In this document: positions 54,788 through 63,068 of the stretch, piece by piece
Layout of the letters: every line of letters starts with the position of its first letter
Numbering within the stretch: the first letter of the stretch is position 1
DNA from: CAWEWH01 sp963812775
GTDB taxonomy: Bacteria; Pseudomonadota; Alphaproteobacteria; Rhizobiales; Beijerinckiaceae
DNA: 64,000 nt
Reading direction: 5' to 3'
Assembly (NCBI GenBank): GCA_963812775.1
Contig: CAWEWH010000001.1
Coordinates: forward strand, 310,001-374,000
Made by a program: the position numbers and the translations under genes
The notes under the pieces: generated by a model
Told to the model about the DNA's origin: nothing
The model's database searches: none
The model's input: the letters and a program-made list of their open reading frames with translations, nothing else

Positions 54788-56044
54788 ATGAACTTCGTTC
54801 CAATCGAGCGTCCGGAGCAGGCGCGGACGGTGGCCTATTCCACGCCGCTGGAAGATTTTGACGTGAGCCGAGGCAGGCTGTTCCAGGCGGATGCGCATTG
54901 GCCGTTCTTCGAGCGGCTGCGCCGCGAGGCGCCGGTGCACTACTGCCGGCAGAGCCATTCGGGGCCCTACTGGTCGATCACCAAATACCACGACATCATG
55001 AAGGTCGAGGTCGACCACCAGACCTTCTCGTCCGATTCAGACCTTGGCGGCATCGGGCTCACCGATCGCCCGCGCGATTTCCGCTATCCGAGCTTCATCG
55101 CCATGGATGAGCCGGAGCACAGGCCCCAGCGGATGACCGTCGCTCCGATGTTCACGCCGACGAGCTTGGCGGAGCTCGAAGGCAAGATTCGGGGCCGCGC
55201 CGGCGCCATGCTGGACGGCCTGCCCCGCAACGAAACCTTCAACTGGGTCGAGCGGGTGTCGATCGAGCTGACCACGCAGATGCTGGCGACGCTCTTCGAT
55301 TTCCCGTTCGAGGAGCGCGGGCGCCTCACCTACTGGTCCGACATCGCCACAGCCAATCTCAACGCCGGCATCATCAGCTCGGAGGCGGAGCGAGACGCGA
55401 TTCTGCAGGAATGCCTGGCGCGCTTCGTCGAGCTGTGGAACGAGCGCGTCAATTCCGACCCGCGGCCCGACCTTATCTCCATGCTCGCGCATTCGCCGGC
55501 AACGCGAAACATGGATCGGCGCACCTATCTCGGCAACATCATCCTGTTGATCGTCGGCGGCAACGACACCACCCGCAACTCGATCAGCGGCGGGCTGCTG
55601 GCGCTCAACCAATTTCCGGACGAGTACCGGAAGCTGCGGGACAATCCCGCCCTGATCGGCAACATGGTGCCGGAGATCATCCGTTGGCAGACGCCGCTCG
55701 CCTACATGCGACGCACGGCGTTGCGTGACGTCGAGTTCGGTGGCGAGCACATCAAGCAGGGCGACAAGGTGGTCATGTGGTACGTGTCTGGAAATCGCGA
55801 CGAGGAGATGTTCGAGCGCCCGAACGACTTCGTCATCGACCGGGCCAAGGCCCGCAACCATCTCTCGTTCGGCTTCGGCATCCATCGCTGTCTCGGCCTG
55901 CGCCTGGCCGAGTTGCAGCTGCGCGTTCTGTGGGAAGAGATTCTGAAGCGCTTTCCCGCGATCGAGGTGGTGGGCGAACCAAAGCGGGTTCTATCGAGCT
56001 TCATCCGCGGGTATGAAGTGCTGCCGGTCCGAATCCCGGCCTAG
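54788..56044 (+). CDS. Cytochrome P450 (second of a tandem pair)
   Basis: A 418-residue P450 starting MNFVPIERPEQARTVAYSTP, 38 bases after the first P450 and very similar to it along the whole length. It has the I-helix IVGGNDTTRN, ExxR in EIIRWQTPLAYMRR, and the heme-binding FGFGIHRCLGLRLAE. Class I bacterial P450s of this shape are soluble and need a ferredoxin. The DFDVSRGRLFQADAHWPFFE and MDEPEHRPQRMTVAPMF segments are shared with its paralog. Sequence differences cluster in the N-terminal and B-C loop regions, where substrate recognition usually lies. Confidence 0.95.
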   Translation: MNFVPIERPEQARTVAYSTPLEDFDVSRGRLFQADAHWPFFERLRREAPVHYCRQSHSGPYWSITKYHDIMKVEVDHQTFSSDSDLGGIGLTDRPRDFRYPSFIAMDEPEHRPQRMTVAPMFTPTSLAELEGKIRGRAGAMLDGLPRNETFNWVERVSIELTTQMLATLFDFPFEERGRLTYWSDIATANLNAGIISSEAERDAILQECLARFVELWNERVNSDPRPDLISMLAHSPATRNMDRRTYLGNIILLIVGGNDTTRNSISGGLLALNQFPDEYRKLRDNPALIGNMVPEIIRWQTPLAYMRRTALRDVEFGGEHIKQGDKVVMWYVSGNRDEEMFERPNDFVIDRAKARNHLSFGFGIHRCLGLRLAELQLRVLWEEILKRFPAIEVVGEPKRVLSSFIRGYEVLPVRIPA

Positions 56045-56144
56045 AGCGCGATCCGTTTCATTCGAAACCGACGCGCGCTCCAGGTTATTGATTTGCGCAT
56101 GATCTTATCCGAAAACCGGTCACACTTTTTTGGGATCATGCGCT
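56045..56144. repeat. Two-hairpin dispersed intergenic repeat, copy A
   Basis: Module 1 is an imperfect inverted repeat GAGCGCG...GTTTC/GAAACC...CGCGCTC. Module 2 is GCGCATGATC...CCGAAAACCGG...TTTTTTGGGATCATGCGC. Both modules recur in the same order at 61433-61530, so this is a dispersed element of the kind seen in intergenic regions of Rhizobiales. It begins at the stop codon of the second P450 and may act as its mRNA 3' end. Confidence 0.75.
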
Positions 56145-56160
56145 AGCCCCTAGGAGCACC

Positions 56161-56895
56161 ATGCCGCAGCGCGACGCCACGGCGGCGATTATCGGCGCCG
56201 GCGACTTCATCGGCGGCGCCATCGCCAAGAAATTTGCCGCCGAGGGTTTTGCGGTCTTTGCCGGCCGACGCAACGGCGACAAACTGGCACCGCTCAAGGC
56301 AGACATCGAGGCGGCGGGCGGACGCTGCGAAGCGCGCTCCCTCGATGCCCGCCACGAGAACGAGATCGTCGCCTTCCTGGCCGATGCCGAGAAGGCAGCC
56401 CCTCTCGAGGTCGCCGTGTTCAATGTCGGGGCCAACGTCAACTTCCCCATCCTCGAGACCACCGAGCGCGTCTTCCGCAAAGTGTGGCAAATGGCCTGCT
56501 ATTCGGGCTTCCTGGCGGGCCGCGAGGCGGCCCGCCACATGCTGCCCCGCGGCAAGGGCTCGATCTTCTTCACCGGCGCGACCGCCAGCATACGCGGCGG
56601 CGTCGGTTACGCGGCCTTCGCCAGCGCCAAGTTCGGCCTGCGCGGCGTTGCCCAATCCATGGCCCGCGAGCTTGGCCCGCAGGGCATCCACGTGGCGCAT
56701 CTCATCATCGACGCCGGCGTCGACACCGCCTTCGTGCGCCAGCGCATCAAGGAGCGGCGCGGCGATGTCGAGCCGCAGCCGGGCGAGCTGATGAACCCCT
56801 CCTCCATCGCCGCGACCTATTGGATGCTGCACAATCAGCCGCGCGACGGCTGGACGCACGAGCTCGATCTCCGACCGAACATCGAACGCTGGTGA
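56161..56895 (+). CDS. SDR-fold protein with atypical active site
   Basis: A 244-residue Rossmann-fold protein of the short-chain dehydrogenase/reductase superfamily. The nucleotide-binding loop reads IIGAGDFIGGAIA instead of the classic TGxxxGxG, and NVGAN replaces the NNAG motif. The catalytic YxxxK is FASAK (VGYAAFASAKFGLRG), with Phe at the Tyr position; a Tyr lies three residues earlier. The Ser (FTGATAS region) is also atypical. It may be an active divergent dehydrogenase or a binding protein. It ends three bases before the isomerase-like gene, suggesting cotranscription. Confidence 0.85.
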   Translation: MPQRDATAAIIGAGDFIGGAIAKKFAAEGFAVFAGRRNGDKLAPLKADIEAAGGRCEARSLDARHENEIVAFLADAEKAAPLEVAVFNVGANVNFPILETTERVFRKVWQMACYSGFLAGREAARHMLPRGKGSIFFTGATASIRGGVGYAAFASAKFGLRGVAQSMARELGPQGIHVAHLIIDAGVDTAFVRQRIKERRGDVEPQPGELMNPSSIAATYWMLHNQPRDGWTHELDLRPNIERW

Positions 56896-56898
56896 AGC

Positions 56899-57519
56899 AT
56901 GGCGAGCGTGACACCCGAGTTCCATTTCGACTTCGGCAGCCCCAACGCCTACCTCAGCCACCTCGTCATTCCAGCCATCGAGGCGCGCACCGACACCACT
57001 TTCACGTATGTGCCGGTGCTGCTCGGCGGCGTCTTCAAGCTCACCAACAACCGTTCCCCCGTTGAGGCGTTCGGCGGCATCAAAAACAAGCTTGCCTTCA
57101 TGGAGACGGAGACGCAGCGGTTCCTGAAGCGCCACGCCATCACCGCCTATCAGCGCAACCCGTTCTTCCCGGTCAATACCCTCGCCATCATGCGCGGCGC
57201 CGCGGCCGCCGACATCGACGGCAAGCTCAAGCCCTATGTCGAGGCCGTCTTCCACCACATGTGGGCGCAGCCCAAGAAGATGGACGATCCGGCCGTCATC
57301 ACGGCGGCGCTGATCTCCTCGGGCCTCGACGCCGACAGGTTCATGGCGCGCGTGCAGGACGCCGACGTGAAGGAGAAGCTGCTGGCCCACACCAACGCGT
57401 CCGTCGCGCGCGGCACCTTCGGCTCGCCCACCTTCTATGTCGGCGACGAGATGTTCTTCGGCAAGGACCAGCTGCGCGACGTCGAGGAGGAGATCCTGAG
57501 GGTCACGAAGGCGCGATAG
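56899..57519 (+). CDS. 2-hydroxychromene-2-carboxylate isomerase-like protein (DsbA/kappa-GST fold)
   Basis: A 206-residue thioredoxin-fold protein. The N-terminal FHFDFGSPNAYLSHLVIPAI supplies the catalytic Ser and Asn-type positions of HCCA isomerases. The C-terminal VARGTFGSPTFYVGDEMFFG then KDQLRDVEEEI is the typical ending. The family uses glutathione in aromatic (naphthalene-type) degradation or in glutathione-linked isomerisations. Together with the SDR and P450 genes it suggests catabolism of a cyclic compound, but the substrate is not visible. It is convergent with thrS. Confidence 0.9.
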   Translation: MASVTPEFHFDFGSPNAYLSHLVIPAIEARTDTTFTYVPVLLGGVFKLTNNRSPVEAFGGIKNKLAFMETETQRFLKRHAITAYQRNPFFPVNTLAIMRGAAAADIDGKLKPYVEAVFHHMWAQPKKMDDPAVITAALISSGLDADRFMARVQDADVKEKLLAHTNASVARGTFGSPTFYVGDEMFFGKDQLRDVEEEILRVTKAR

Positions 57520-59497
57520 CTACTCAGCGGCTGCCCGCTGGCGCGCTCGTTTCATGTCCGGCGGCATCGCTTCCTCGGCGAGCGCCGCCAGCGCCGCGTC
57601 GAGGGACATGGACTTTTGCTCGTTGGAGCCGAGCCGGCGCATATTGACGCTGCACTCCGCCGCTTCCTTGCGGCCGACCACCAGCAGCACGGGCACCTTG
57701 GCGAGCGAATGCTCGCGCACCTTGTAGGTGATCTTCTCGTTGCGAAAATCCGCTTCCGCGCGGAGCCCTGCCCGGCGCGCCGCCTCGACCACCTGTTGCG
57801 CGTATTCGTCCGCATCCTGCGTGATGGTGGCGACAACGACCTGCTGCGGCGCCAGCCACAGGGGAAAGTGGCCGCCAAAATGCTCGATGAGAATGCCGAT
57901 GAAGCGCTCCATCGAGCCGCAGATGGCCCGGTGCACCATGACCGGCATCTTCTTCTGGCCGTCGGCCGCGATGTAGAAGGCGCCGAAACGCTCCGGCAGG
58001 TTGAAATCCACCTGGGTGGTGCCGCACTGCCAGTCGCGACCGATGGCATCGCGCAGCACATACTCGAATTTCGGCCCGTAGAAGGTCCCCTCGCCTGGAT
58101 TGACGCCGGTCTTGATCCTGCCGCCGGATTGCCGCGCGATCGTCTCCAGCATGCCGCGCATCACGCCCTCGGCATGGTCCCACATGGCATCGGTGCCGAC
58201 CCGCTTCTCCGGCCGTGTCGCCAGCTTCACGACGAATTCCGTAAAGCCGAAGTCACCGTACACCGAGATGATCAGGTCGTTGATCTTGAGGCACTCGGTG
58301 GCGAGCTGTTCCTCGGTGCAGAAGACGTGGGCGTCGTCTTGCGTGAAGGCCCGCACGCGCATCAGCCCGTGCAGGGCACCGGACGGCTCGTAGCGGTGGA
58401 CGGCGCCGAATTCGGCGAGCCGCAGCGGCAAATCGCGATAGCTTTTCAGCCCGTGCTTGAAGATTTGCACGTGGCCGGGGCAGTTCATCGGCTTCAGCGC
58501 GAACCAGCGCTTGTCCTCCGCCTCGTCGCCGGCCGATTGCGCCGCAAACATGTTCTCGCGGTACCAATCCCAGTGGCCGGAGGTCTCCCACAGCGACTTG
58601 TCGAGAATCTGCGGCCCGTTCACTTCGTCGTAGCTGCCCTTCAGCCGCCGCCGCATATAGGCGATCAGCTCCTGGAAGATGGTCCAACCCTTCGGGTGCC
58701 AGAAGACGACCCCTGGCCCCTCCTCCTGGAAGTGGAACAGGCTCATCTCGCGGCCGAGCCGGCGATGGTCGCGCTTCTCCGCCTCTTCGAGCTGCTTGAG
58801 ATAAGTGTCGAGCTCCTCCTGCTTGGCGAAGGCGGTGGCATAGATGCGGGTCAGCATCGGGTTCTTGGCGTCACCCCGCCAGTAGGCCCCTGCTACCTTC
58901 ATCAGCCTGAAGGTCGAGCCGATCTTTCCTGTCGAACGTCATGTGCGGGCCGCGGCAGAGATCGAGCCAGTCTCCCTGCCGATAGATTTTGAGCTCCTCC
59001 CCCTCCGGAATGGCGTCGACCAGCTCGACCTTGAACATCTCGCCCTTGTCGCGGAAGTAGCGCTTGGCGTCGTCGCGCGACCACACCTCCTTGGTGAAGG
59101 GTTTGTCGCGGGCGATGATCTCCCGCATCTTCTTCTCGATGGCGGGAAAATCCTCCGGCGTGAACGGCTCGTTGCGGAAGAAGTCGTAGTAGAAGCCGTT
59201 CTCGATCACCGGTCCGATGGTCACCTGCGTGCCGGGCCACAGCGACTGCACCGCCTCGGCCATGACATGGGCGGCGTCGTGGCGGATGAGCTCCAGCGCC
59301 CGCGGGTCCTCGCGGCCGATGAACTCGATCTTTGCGTTGCACCGGATCGGGTCGGCGAGGTCGGCAAGCCCACCGTCGAGCGCCATGGCGACCGTGCGCT
59401 TGGCAAGCGACGGGGAGATCCCTTTGGCGATGTCGAGACCGGAAGTGCCTTCGGGATATTGGCGCTGGGCGCCGTCCGGAAAGGTGAGCGTGATCAT
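57520..59497 (-). CDS. thrS: Threonine--tRNA ligase, frame broken by one base
   Basis: An essential class II aminoacyl-tRNA synthetase of about 658 residues once repaired. It starts at 59497 (MITLTFPDGAQRQYPEGTSG, the TGS domain) behind AGGAGA. The editing domain includes ALELIRHDAAHVMAEAVQSL. The catalytic core has MNCPGH, motif 2 HRYEPSGALHGLMRVRAFTQ, and motif 3 with ICGSMERFIGILIEHFGGHF. The anticodon domain ends near AALAEEAMPPDMKR. At 58935-58936 an extra A (plus strand) breaks RGPHMT-STGKIGSTFRLMK. Because the gene is essential, a sequencing error is far more likely than a real mutation. Confidence 0.95.
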
Positions 59498-59610
59498 CGT
59501 GTCTCTCCTGCTCACTCCTGCGAACCAGGCAGGTAAGCGGCGGGGCATGGCCCCGGTCACATGAGGACATGCGCCATACATGAGCCGCGTTGCTTCGGCA
59601 ACGGGTAGCC

Positions 59611-59964
59611 TCAGCGGCGGGCCGAGCCCTGCCCGGCCGAGACGTCCTCGCACATCGCCGGCGCGTTGACGCCCCGCCAGCGGCCGTAGCGCCAGGGCGC
59701 ATACCAGCGCGCGCCGGGCGGCAGCTTGGCCGGCACCAGATCGAGCCCCGACGTGCCCCAGGGATTGCAGCGGCAGATGCGGGCAAAGCTGATCCAGCCG
59801 CCGGCCCAGACGCCATAGGCCGCGACGGCCTCATCCGCGTAGGCTGAGCAGGTCGGCAAATGCCGGCAGTGGCGGCCAAAGACGGCTGACAGCGTGAGCT
59901 GATAGGCCCGGATGGCGCCGCGGGCGACGGCAACGCCTATTCGACCGACCGGACGTTCAGTCAT
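59611..59964 (-). CDS. yidD: Membrane protein insertion efficiency factor YidD
   Basis: A 117-residue small protein that acts at the inner membrane with YidC. The conserved Cys-rich pattern is present: RHCRHLPTCSAYADEAV and ARICRCNPWGTSGLDLVP. The ATG at 59964 (MTERPVGRIGVAVARGAIRA) is chosen because the upstream extension overlaps the iscU-like gene and is Arg-rich. It lies between the iscU-like gene (35 bases upstream) and thrS (113 bases downstream), all on the minus strand and possibly cotranscribed. Confidence 0.93.
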   Translation of the reverse strand: MTERPVGRIGVAVARGAIRAYQLTLSAVFGRHCRHLPTCSAYADEAVAAYGVWAGGWISFARICRCNPWGTSGLDLVPAKLPPGARWYAPWRYGRWRGVNAPAMCEDVSAGQGSARR

Positions 59965-59999
59965 GCGGCGTCCTTCGCCCGCCGGATCTGGGGGCCCGA

Positions 60000-60449
60000 C
60001 TACTCCGCGGCCTGTTGGGCGCGGCGCGTCTCGATCTTGCCGATGGCGTCGACGACGGCGTCGAAGGTCAGCATGGTGGAGGCGTGGCGGGCCTTGTAGT
60101 CTCGCACCGGCTCGAGAACTGCCAAGTCCGCCCAGCGGCCGTCGGGCGGCGGGCCGTTCTCCTTGAGCATACGGCGCATGCTGTCGCGGACCGCGCGCAG
60201 CTCCTCCGCCTTGGCTCCAACCACGTGCCCCGCCATGATCGACGACGATGCCTGGCCGAGTGCGCAGGCTTTCACCTCGTGGGCGAAGTCGGTCACCGTG
60301 TCGCCCTCCATGGCGAGGTCGACCGTCACTGTCGAGCCGCACAGCTTCGAATGGGCCGTGGCGCTGGCCTGCGGGGCGGAAAGCCGTCCCAGCCGCGGGA
60401 TGTTGGCGGCAAGCTCGAGGATGCGTTTGTTGTAGATTTCGTTGAGCAT
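60000..60449 (-). CDS. IscU-like iron-sulfur cluster assembly scaffold protein
   Basis: A 149-residue protein starting MLNEIYNKRILELAANIPRL. The first two IscU-type cysteines are present (HSKLCGSTV and VKACALGQASSSI). The third position is not Cys: the segment reads YKARHASTMLTFDAV, with His nearby. This is the alphaproteobacterial NifU/IscU-like subgroup, so Fe-S scaffold or carrier function is likely but the ligand set differs. An in-frame ATG at 60476 would add nine basic residues. It is divergent from folE. Confidence 0.88.
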   Translation of the reverse strand: MLNEIYNKRILELAANIPRLGRLSAPQASATAHSKLCGSTVTVDLAMEGDTVTDFAHEVKACALGQASSSIMAGHVVGAKAEELRAVRDSMRRMLKENGPPPDGRWADLAVLEPVRDYKARHASTMLTFDAVVDAIGKIETRRAQQAAE

Positions 60450-60483
60450 GCTTTGCGCCGCGCGCGCCTTTTTCATCCGTCCC

Positions 60484-60511
60484 TTGGGAGACAAGCGCGA
60501 CTTCTTATATA
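60484..60511 (+). promoter_or_regulatory. Possible folE promoter
   Basis: TTGGGA, a 16-base spacer, then TATATA lies upstream of folE and would give a leader of about 170 bases. The TATATA is self-complementary and could also serve as the -10 of the divergent iscU-like gene. Confidence 0.4.
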
Positions 60512-60535
60512 TGCTTGGTAAAGGTTCGGAAAAGT

Positions 60536-60560
60536 GGCAGGAAAAAGAAGGATTCCTGCC
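60536..60560 (+). promoter_or_regulatory. Stem-loop in the folE leader
   Basis: Perfect 8-base arms GGCAGGAA/TTCCTGCC with a purine-rich 9-base loop (AAAGAAGGA) are followed by GGTTTTCCTG. It lies within the predicted leader, 130 bases before the folE start. It could be part of a cis-regulatory RNA or a weak attenuator. Confidence 0.45.
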
Positions 60561-60689
60561 GGTTTTCCTGTATGAGGCTTCCGATTGTGCACACCCTGTT
60601 GGCTTAAGGCAGGGGCGCAATGGGATGTTGGCGGATGCCGCCGGACATTAGGATATGTGAAGCTCAGCATGAACAGCGGGAGGCACCAC

Positions 60690-61340
60690 ATGGACGCCGT
60701 GGTTAAGTCCTTGTCCGCGCGAACGGCTCAGGCCAACGCCGACAAGACCAAGAGTGAGCGACCGAACCGTGAAGAGGCCGAAGCGGCCGTGCGAACCTTG
60801 ATTCGCTGGGCCGGCGACGACCCCGCTCGCGAAGGGCTCGTCGATACGCCCAAACGCGTGGCACGCGCCTATGAGGAGCTGTTCGGCGGCTATGGCCAGG
60901 ATCCGGCCCCTGTCCTCGAGCGGGTTTTCGAGGAAGTGGAGGAATACGGCGAGATCGTGCTGGTGCGCGACATCTCCTTTCATTCGCACTGCGAGCACCA
61001 CATGCTGCCGTTCATCGGCAAGGCACACATCGCCTATTACCCGAACGAGGGTGTGGTCGGTCTTTCCAAGCTCGCGCGCCTCGTCGATGTCTATGCCCGC
61101 CGCCTACAGACCCAGGAGGCCATGACGGTACAGATCATCGAGGCCATCGACCACGCGCTGAAGCCGCGCGGCGTCGCCGTGATGATCGAGGCCGAGCATC
61201 TGTGCATGTCGATGCGCGGCGCCCAGAAGGAGGGTGCCAAGACCATCACCATGCAGTTCTCCGGCGTCTTCAAGGAGGATGCGAACGAGCAGATGCGCTT
61301 CATCTCGCTGGTGCGCGGCGCCGCCTCCACGCAGGGCTGA
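60690..61340 (+). CDS. folE: GTP cyclohydrolase I
   Basis: This enzyme converts GTP to 7,8-dihydroneopterin triphosphate, the first step of folate synthesis. The 216-residue protein has the zinc ligand and active-site segments SFHSHCEHHMLPFIGKAHIA, VVGLSKLARLVDVYARRLQT, and EAEHLCMSMRGAQKEGAKTI (second Cys and His). The ATG at 60690 follows GGGAGG at good spacing. An ATG at 60669 would add seven residues. It is followed by a dispersed repeat and then hisI. Confidence 0.97.
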   Translation: MDAVVKSLSARTAQANADKTKSERPNREEAEAAVRTLIRWAGDDPAREGLVDTPKRVARAYEELFGGYGQDPAPVLERVFEEVEEYGEIVLVRDISFHSHCEHHMLPFIGKAHIAYYPNEGVVGLSKLARLVDVYARRLQTQEAMTVQIIEAIDHALKPRGVAVMIEAEHLCMSMRGAQKEGAKTITMQFSGVFKEDANEQMRFISLVRGAASTQG

Positions 61341-61432
61341 GACCCAAGACCATCGTGGCGGCCACCCGCCGCATCCCTCATGCCGCCGTGGACGGCGCCC
61401 ATGCGAATTCGTATGGACGCGTCGCGGCCAAC

Positions 61433-61530
61433 AGCGCGCGCCCTTCCATTGAAACGGATGCGCGCTCTATATCCTTGATTTTGCGCATGATCTTTGTCCG
61501 AAACCGCACGCGTTTTTCGGGATTATGCGC
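61433..61530. repeat. Two-hairpin dispersed intergenic repeat, copy B
   Basis: This matches copy A (56045-56144) in both modules and their order: AGCGCGCG...GAAACGGATGCGCGCT followed by TTGCGCATGATCTTTGTCCG then AAACCG...TTTTTCGGGATTATGCGC. It fills the gap between folE and hisI, and its right end abuts the AGGAG ribosome-binding site of hisI. Confidence 0.75.
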
Positions 61531-61542
61531 CAGGAGAGCGTC

Positions 61543-61953
61543 ATGATCCGGTTCGGCACCATCAGCGACAAGCGCGCCCTCGAGGAAGGCCTCGACCTCG
61601 CGCCGCGCTTTGACGCGAGCGGCCTCGTCACCTGCGTCACCACCGACGCGGCAAGCGGCGAAGTCCTGATGGTGGCTCACATGTCGGCCGAGGCCCTCGC
61701 CAGGACCATCGAGACGGGAGAGGCCTGGTATTGGTCGCGCTCGCGTGCGGAGCTCTGGCACAAGGGCGACACCTCCGGCCAGGTCCAGAAGGTTGTCGAG
61801 ATGCGCGTCGATTGTGACCAGGACGCCATCCTCCTCAAGGTGCGCGTCGGCGGCGACGGTGGCGCCTGCCATACCGGCCGCCCCACCTGTTTTTATCGTG
61901 CCGTCGAGGGTGTCGGCTCGAGCCGACCCCGCCTGGCCATGGTCCGGCGATGA
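61543..61953 (+). CDS. hisI: Phosphoribosyl-AMP cyclohydrolase
   Basis: This enzyme opens the purine ring of phosphoribosyl-AMP, the third step of histidine synthesis. The 136-residue protein has the conserved LVTCVTTDAASGEVLMVAHM, WYWSRSRAELWHKGDTSG, and the metal-binding VDCDQDAILLKV and ACHTGRPTCFYR segments (three conserved cysteines). The ATG at 61543 follows AGGAG, which sits at the end of the repeat element. It is the HisI-only form without a fused HisE. Confidence 0.96.
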   Translation: MIRFGTISDKRALEEGLDLAPRFDASGLVTCVTTDAASGEVLMVAHMSAEALARTIETGEAWYWSRSRAELWHKGDTSGQVQKVVEMRVDCDQDAILLKVRVGGDGGACHTGRPTCFYRAVEGVGSSRPRLAMVRR

Positions 61954-62027
61954 ACAGGCCGCGCCACCGCCCGAAAAGGACCTATTTTAACCTTCAAACG
62001 TTAGCTTGAGCTGAGTACCTTGAGCTA

Positions 62028-63011
62028 ATGCGTGAGGGTCCAGTGTTGGACAGAGCCATTGCGCCGCTTGGCGCCCCCCCACTCACCGGCGATACGGCAG
62101 ACAAGGCGCCCGAACCGCGCCCTCGGCTCGGCCTGGCGCTCGGTGGCGGCGTCGCCCGCGGCTGGGCGCATCTCGGCATCCTGCGCGTGCTCATGCGCGA
62201 GGGCCTCAGCCCAAGCGTCATCACCGGCACGTCGATCGGTGCCGTGGTTGGCGGCTGCTACATCAGCGGCAAGCTCGATGAGCTCGAGACTTTTGCCCGC
62301 TCCCTCAGCCGCCGGCGGCTGGTGGGCCTGTTGGATTTCTCCATCGGCGGCTCCGGGCTCATCGGCGGCGATCGCCTGCGCCGGCTGCTGGAGAGCAATC
62401 TTGGCGCCGCCCGCATCGAGGAACTACCGGCCCGCTTCGCGGCCATCGCCACCGAGCTCGGCACCGGCCACGAAATCTGGCTGACGCGTGGTCCGCTCAT
62501 CGACGCGTTGCGCGCCTCCTATGCGCTGCCGGGCATCTTCAATCCGGTGAAGCTCGGCGGTCGCTGGCTTATGGACGGCGCCCTCGTCAATCCCATTCCG
62601 GTCACCGCGGCCCGCGCGCTCGGTGCCGAAGTGGTCGTCTGCATCAATCTCAACAACGATGCGCGGCTCAGCCGCGGCACGGTGATCCCCGCCCTGGATG
62701 CGGGCGTCGAGGACATGCCGGCCGAGGCACCGCAGGGCTTTCGCCTCGGCGGCTTCTTCGGCCGCCGCAGCGACGGCGCGCCGGGCATCGGCACCGTGAT
62801 GGTCGACGCCTTCAACATCACCCAGGATCGCATTGCCCGCTCGCGCCTCGCCGGCGATCCGCCGGACTTGATGATCGCCCCGAAGCTCGGCCGGCTTGGC
62901 TTGTTCGAGTTCCACCGCGCCGCCGAGGCCATCGATATCGGCATGGAAGCGACCGAGAGGCTGCTGCCCGATCTGCGCGAGCTGTTGGCTGACGCCACCG
63001 CAAGGCGGTGA
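62028..63011 (+). CDS. Patatin-like phospholipase family protein (RssA-like)
   Basis: A 327-residue alpha/beta hydrolase of the patatin type. The oxyanion region is LALGGGVARGWAHLGILRVL, the nucleophile elbow is GTSIGAVVGG with catalytic Ser, and the catalytic Asp is in WLMDGALVNPIPV, so the Ser-Asp dyad is complete. No signal peptide is seen, so it is probably cytoplasmic or membrane-associated. The C-terminal part (residues 210-327) is charged and helical. The substrate lipid is unknown. Confidence 0.9.
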   Translation: MREGPVLDRAIAPLGAPPLTGDTADKAPEPRPRLGLALGGGVARGWAHLGILRVLMREGLSPSVITGTSIGAVVGGCYISGKLDELETFARSLSRRRLVGLLDFSIGGSGLIGGDRLRRLLESNLGAARIEELPARFAAIATELGTGHEIWLTRGPLIDALRASYALPGIFNPVKLGGRWLMDGALVNPIPVTAARALGAEVVVCINLNNDARLSRGTVIPALDAGVEDMPAEAPQGFRLGGFFGRRSDGAPGIGTVMVDAFNITQDRIARSRLAGDPPDLMIAPKLGRLGLFEFHRAAEAIDIGMEATERLLPDLRELLADATARR

Positions 63012-63068
63012 CGGCAGATGACCCAGACAGATTAGATCTGCCGCGCCCGTCCGTTTAGCGTCGTCTGG

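Noticed and set aside
53492..56044. The two P450 genes as an assembly duplication
   Set aside because: They differ at many codons throughout, including conservative protein changes, so they are true paralogs and not a collapsed or repeated contig segment.
57520..59653. Two separate thrS fragments or a split synthetase
   Set aside because: The fragments join exactly after deleting one base. Split ThrRS at this position is not known to me, and other genes show the same type of one-base insertion.
61971..62027. A second CtrA box before the patatin-like gene (TTAACCTTCAAACGTTAG)
   Set aside because: The spacing between TTAA and the next TTAG is ten bases, and the second half-site is imperfect, so it does not fit TTAA-N7-TTAA.
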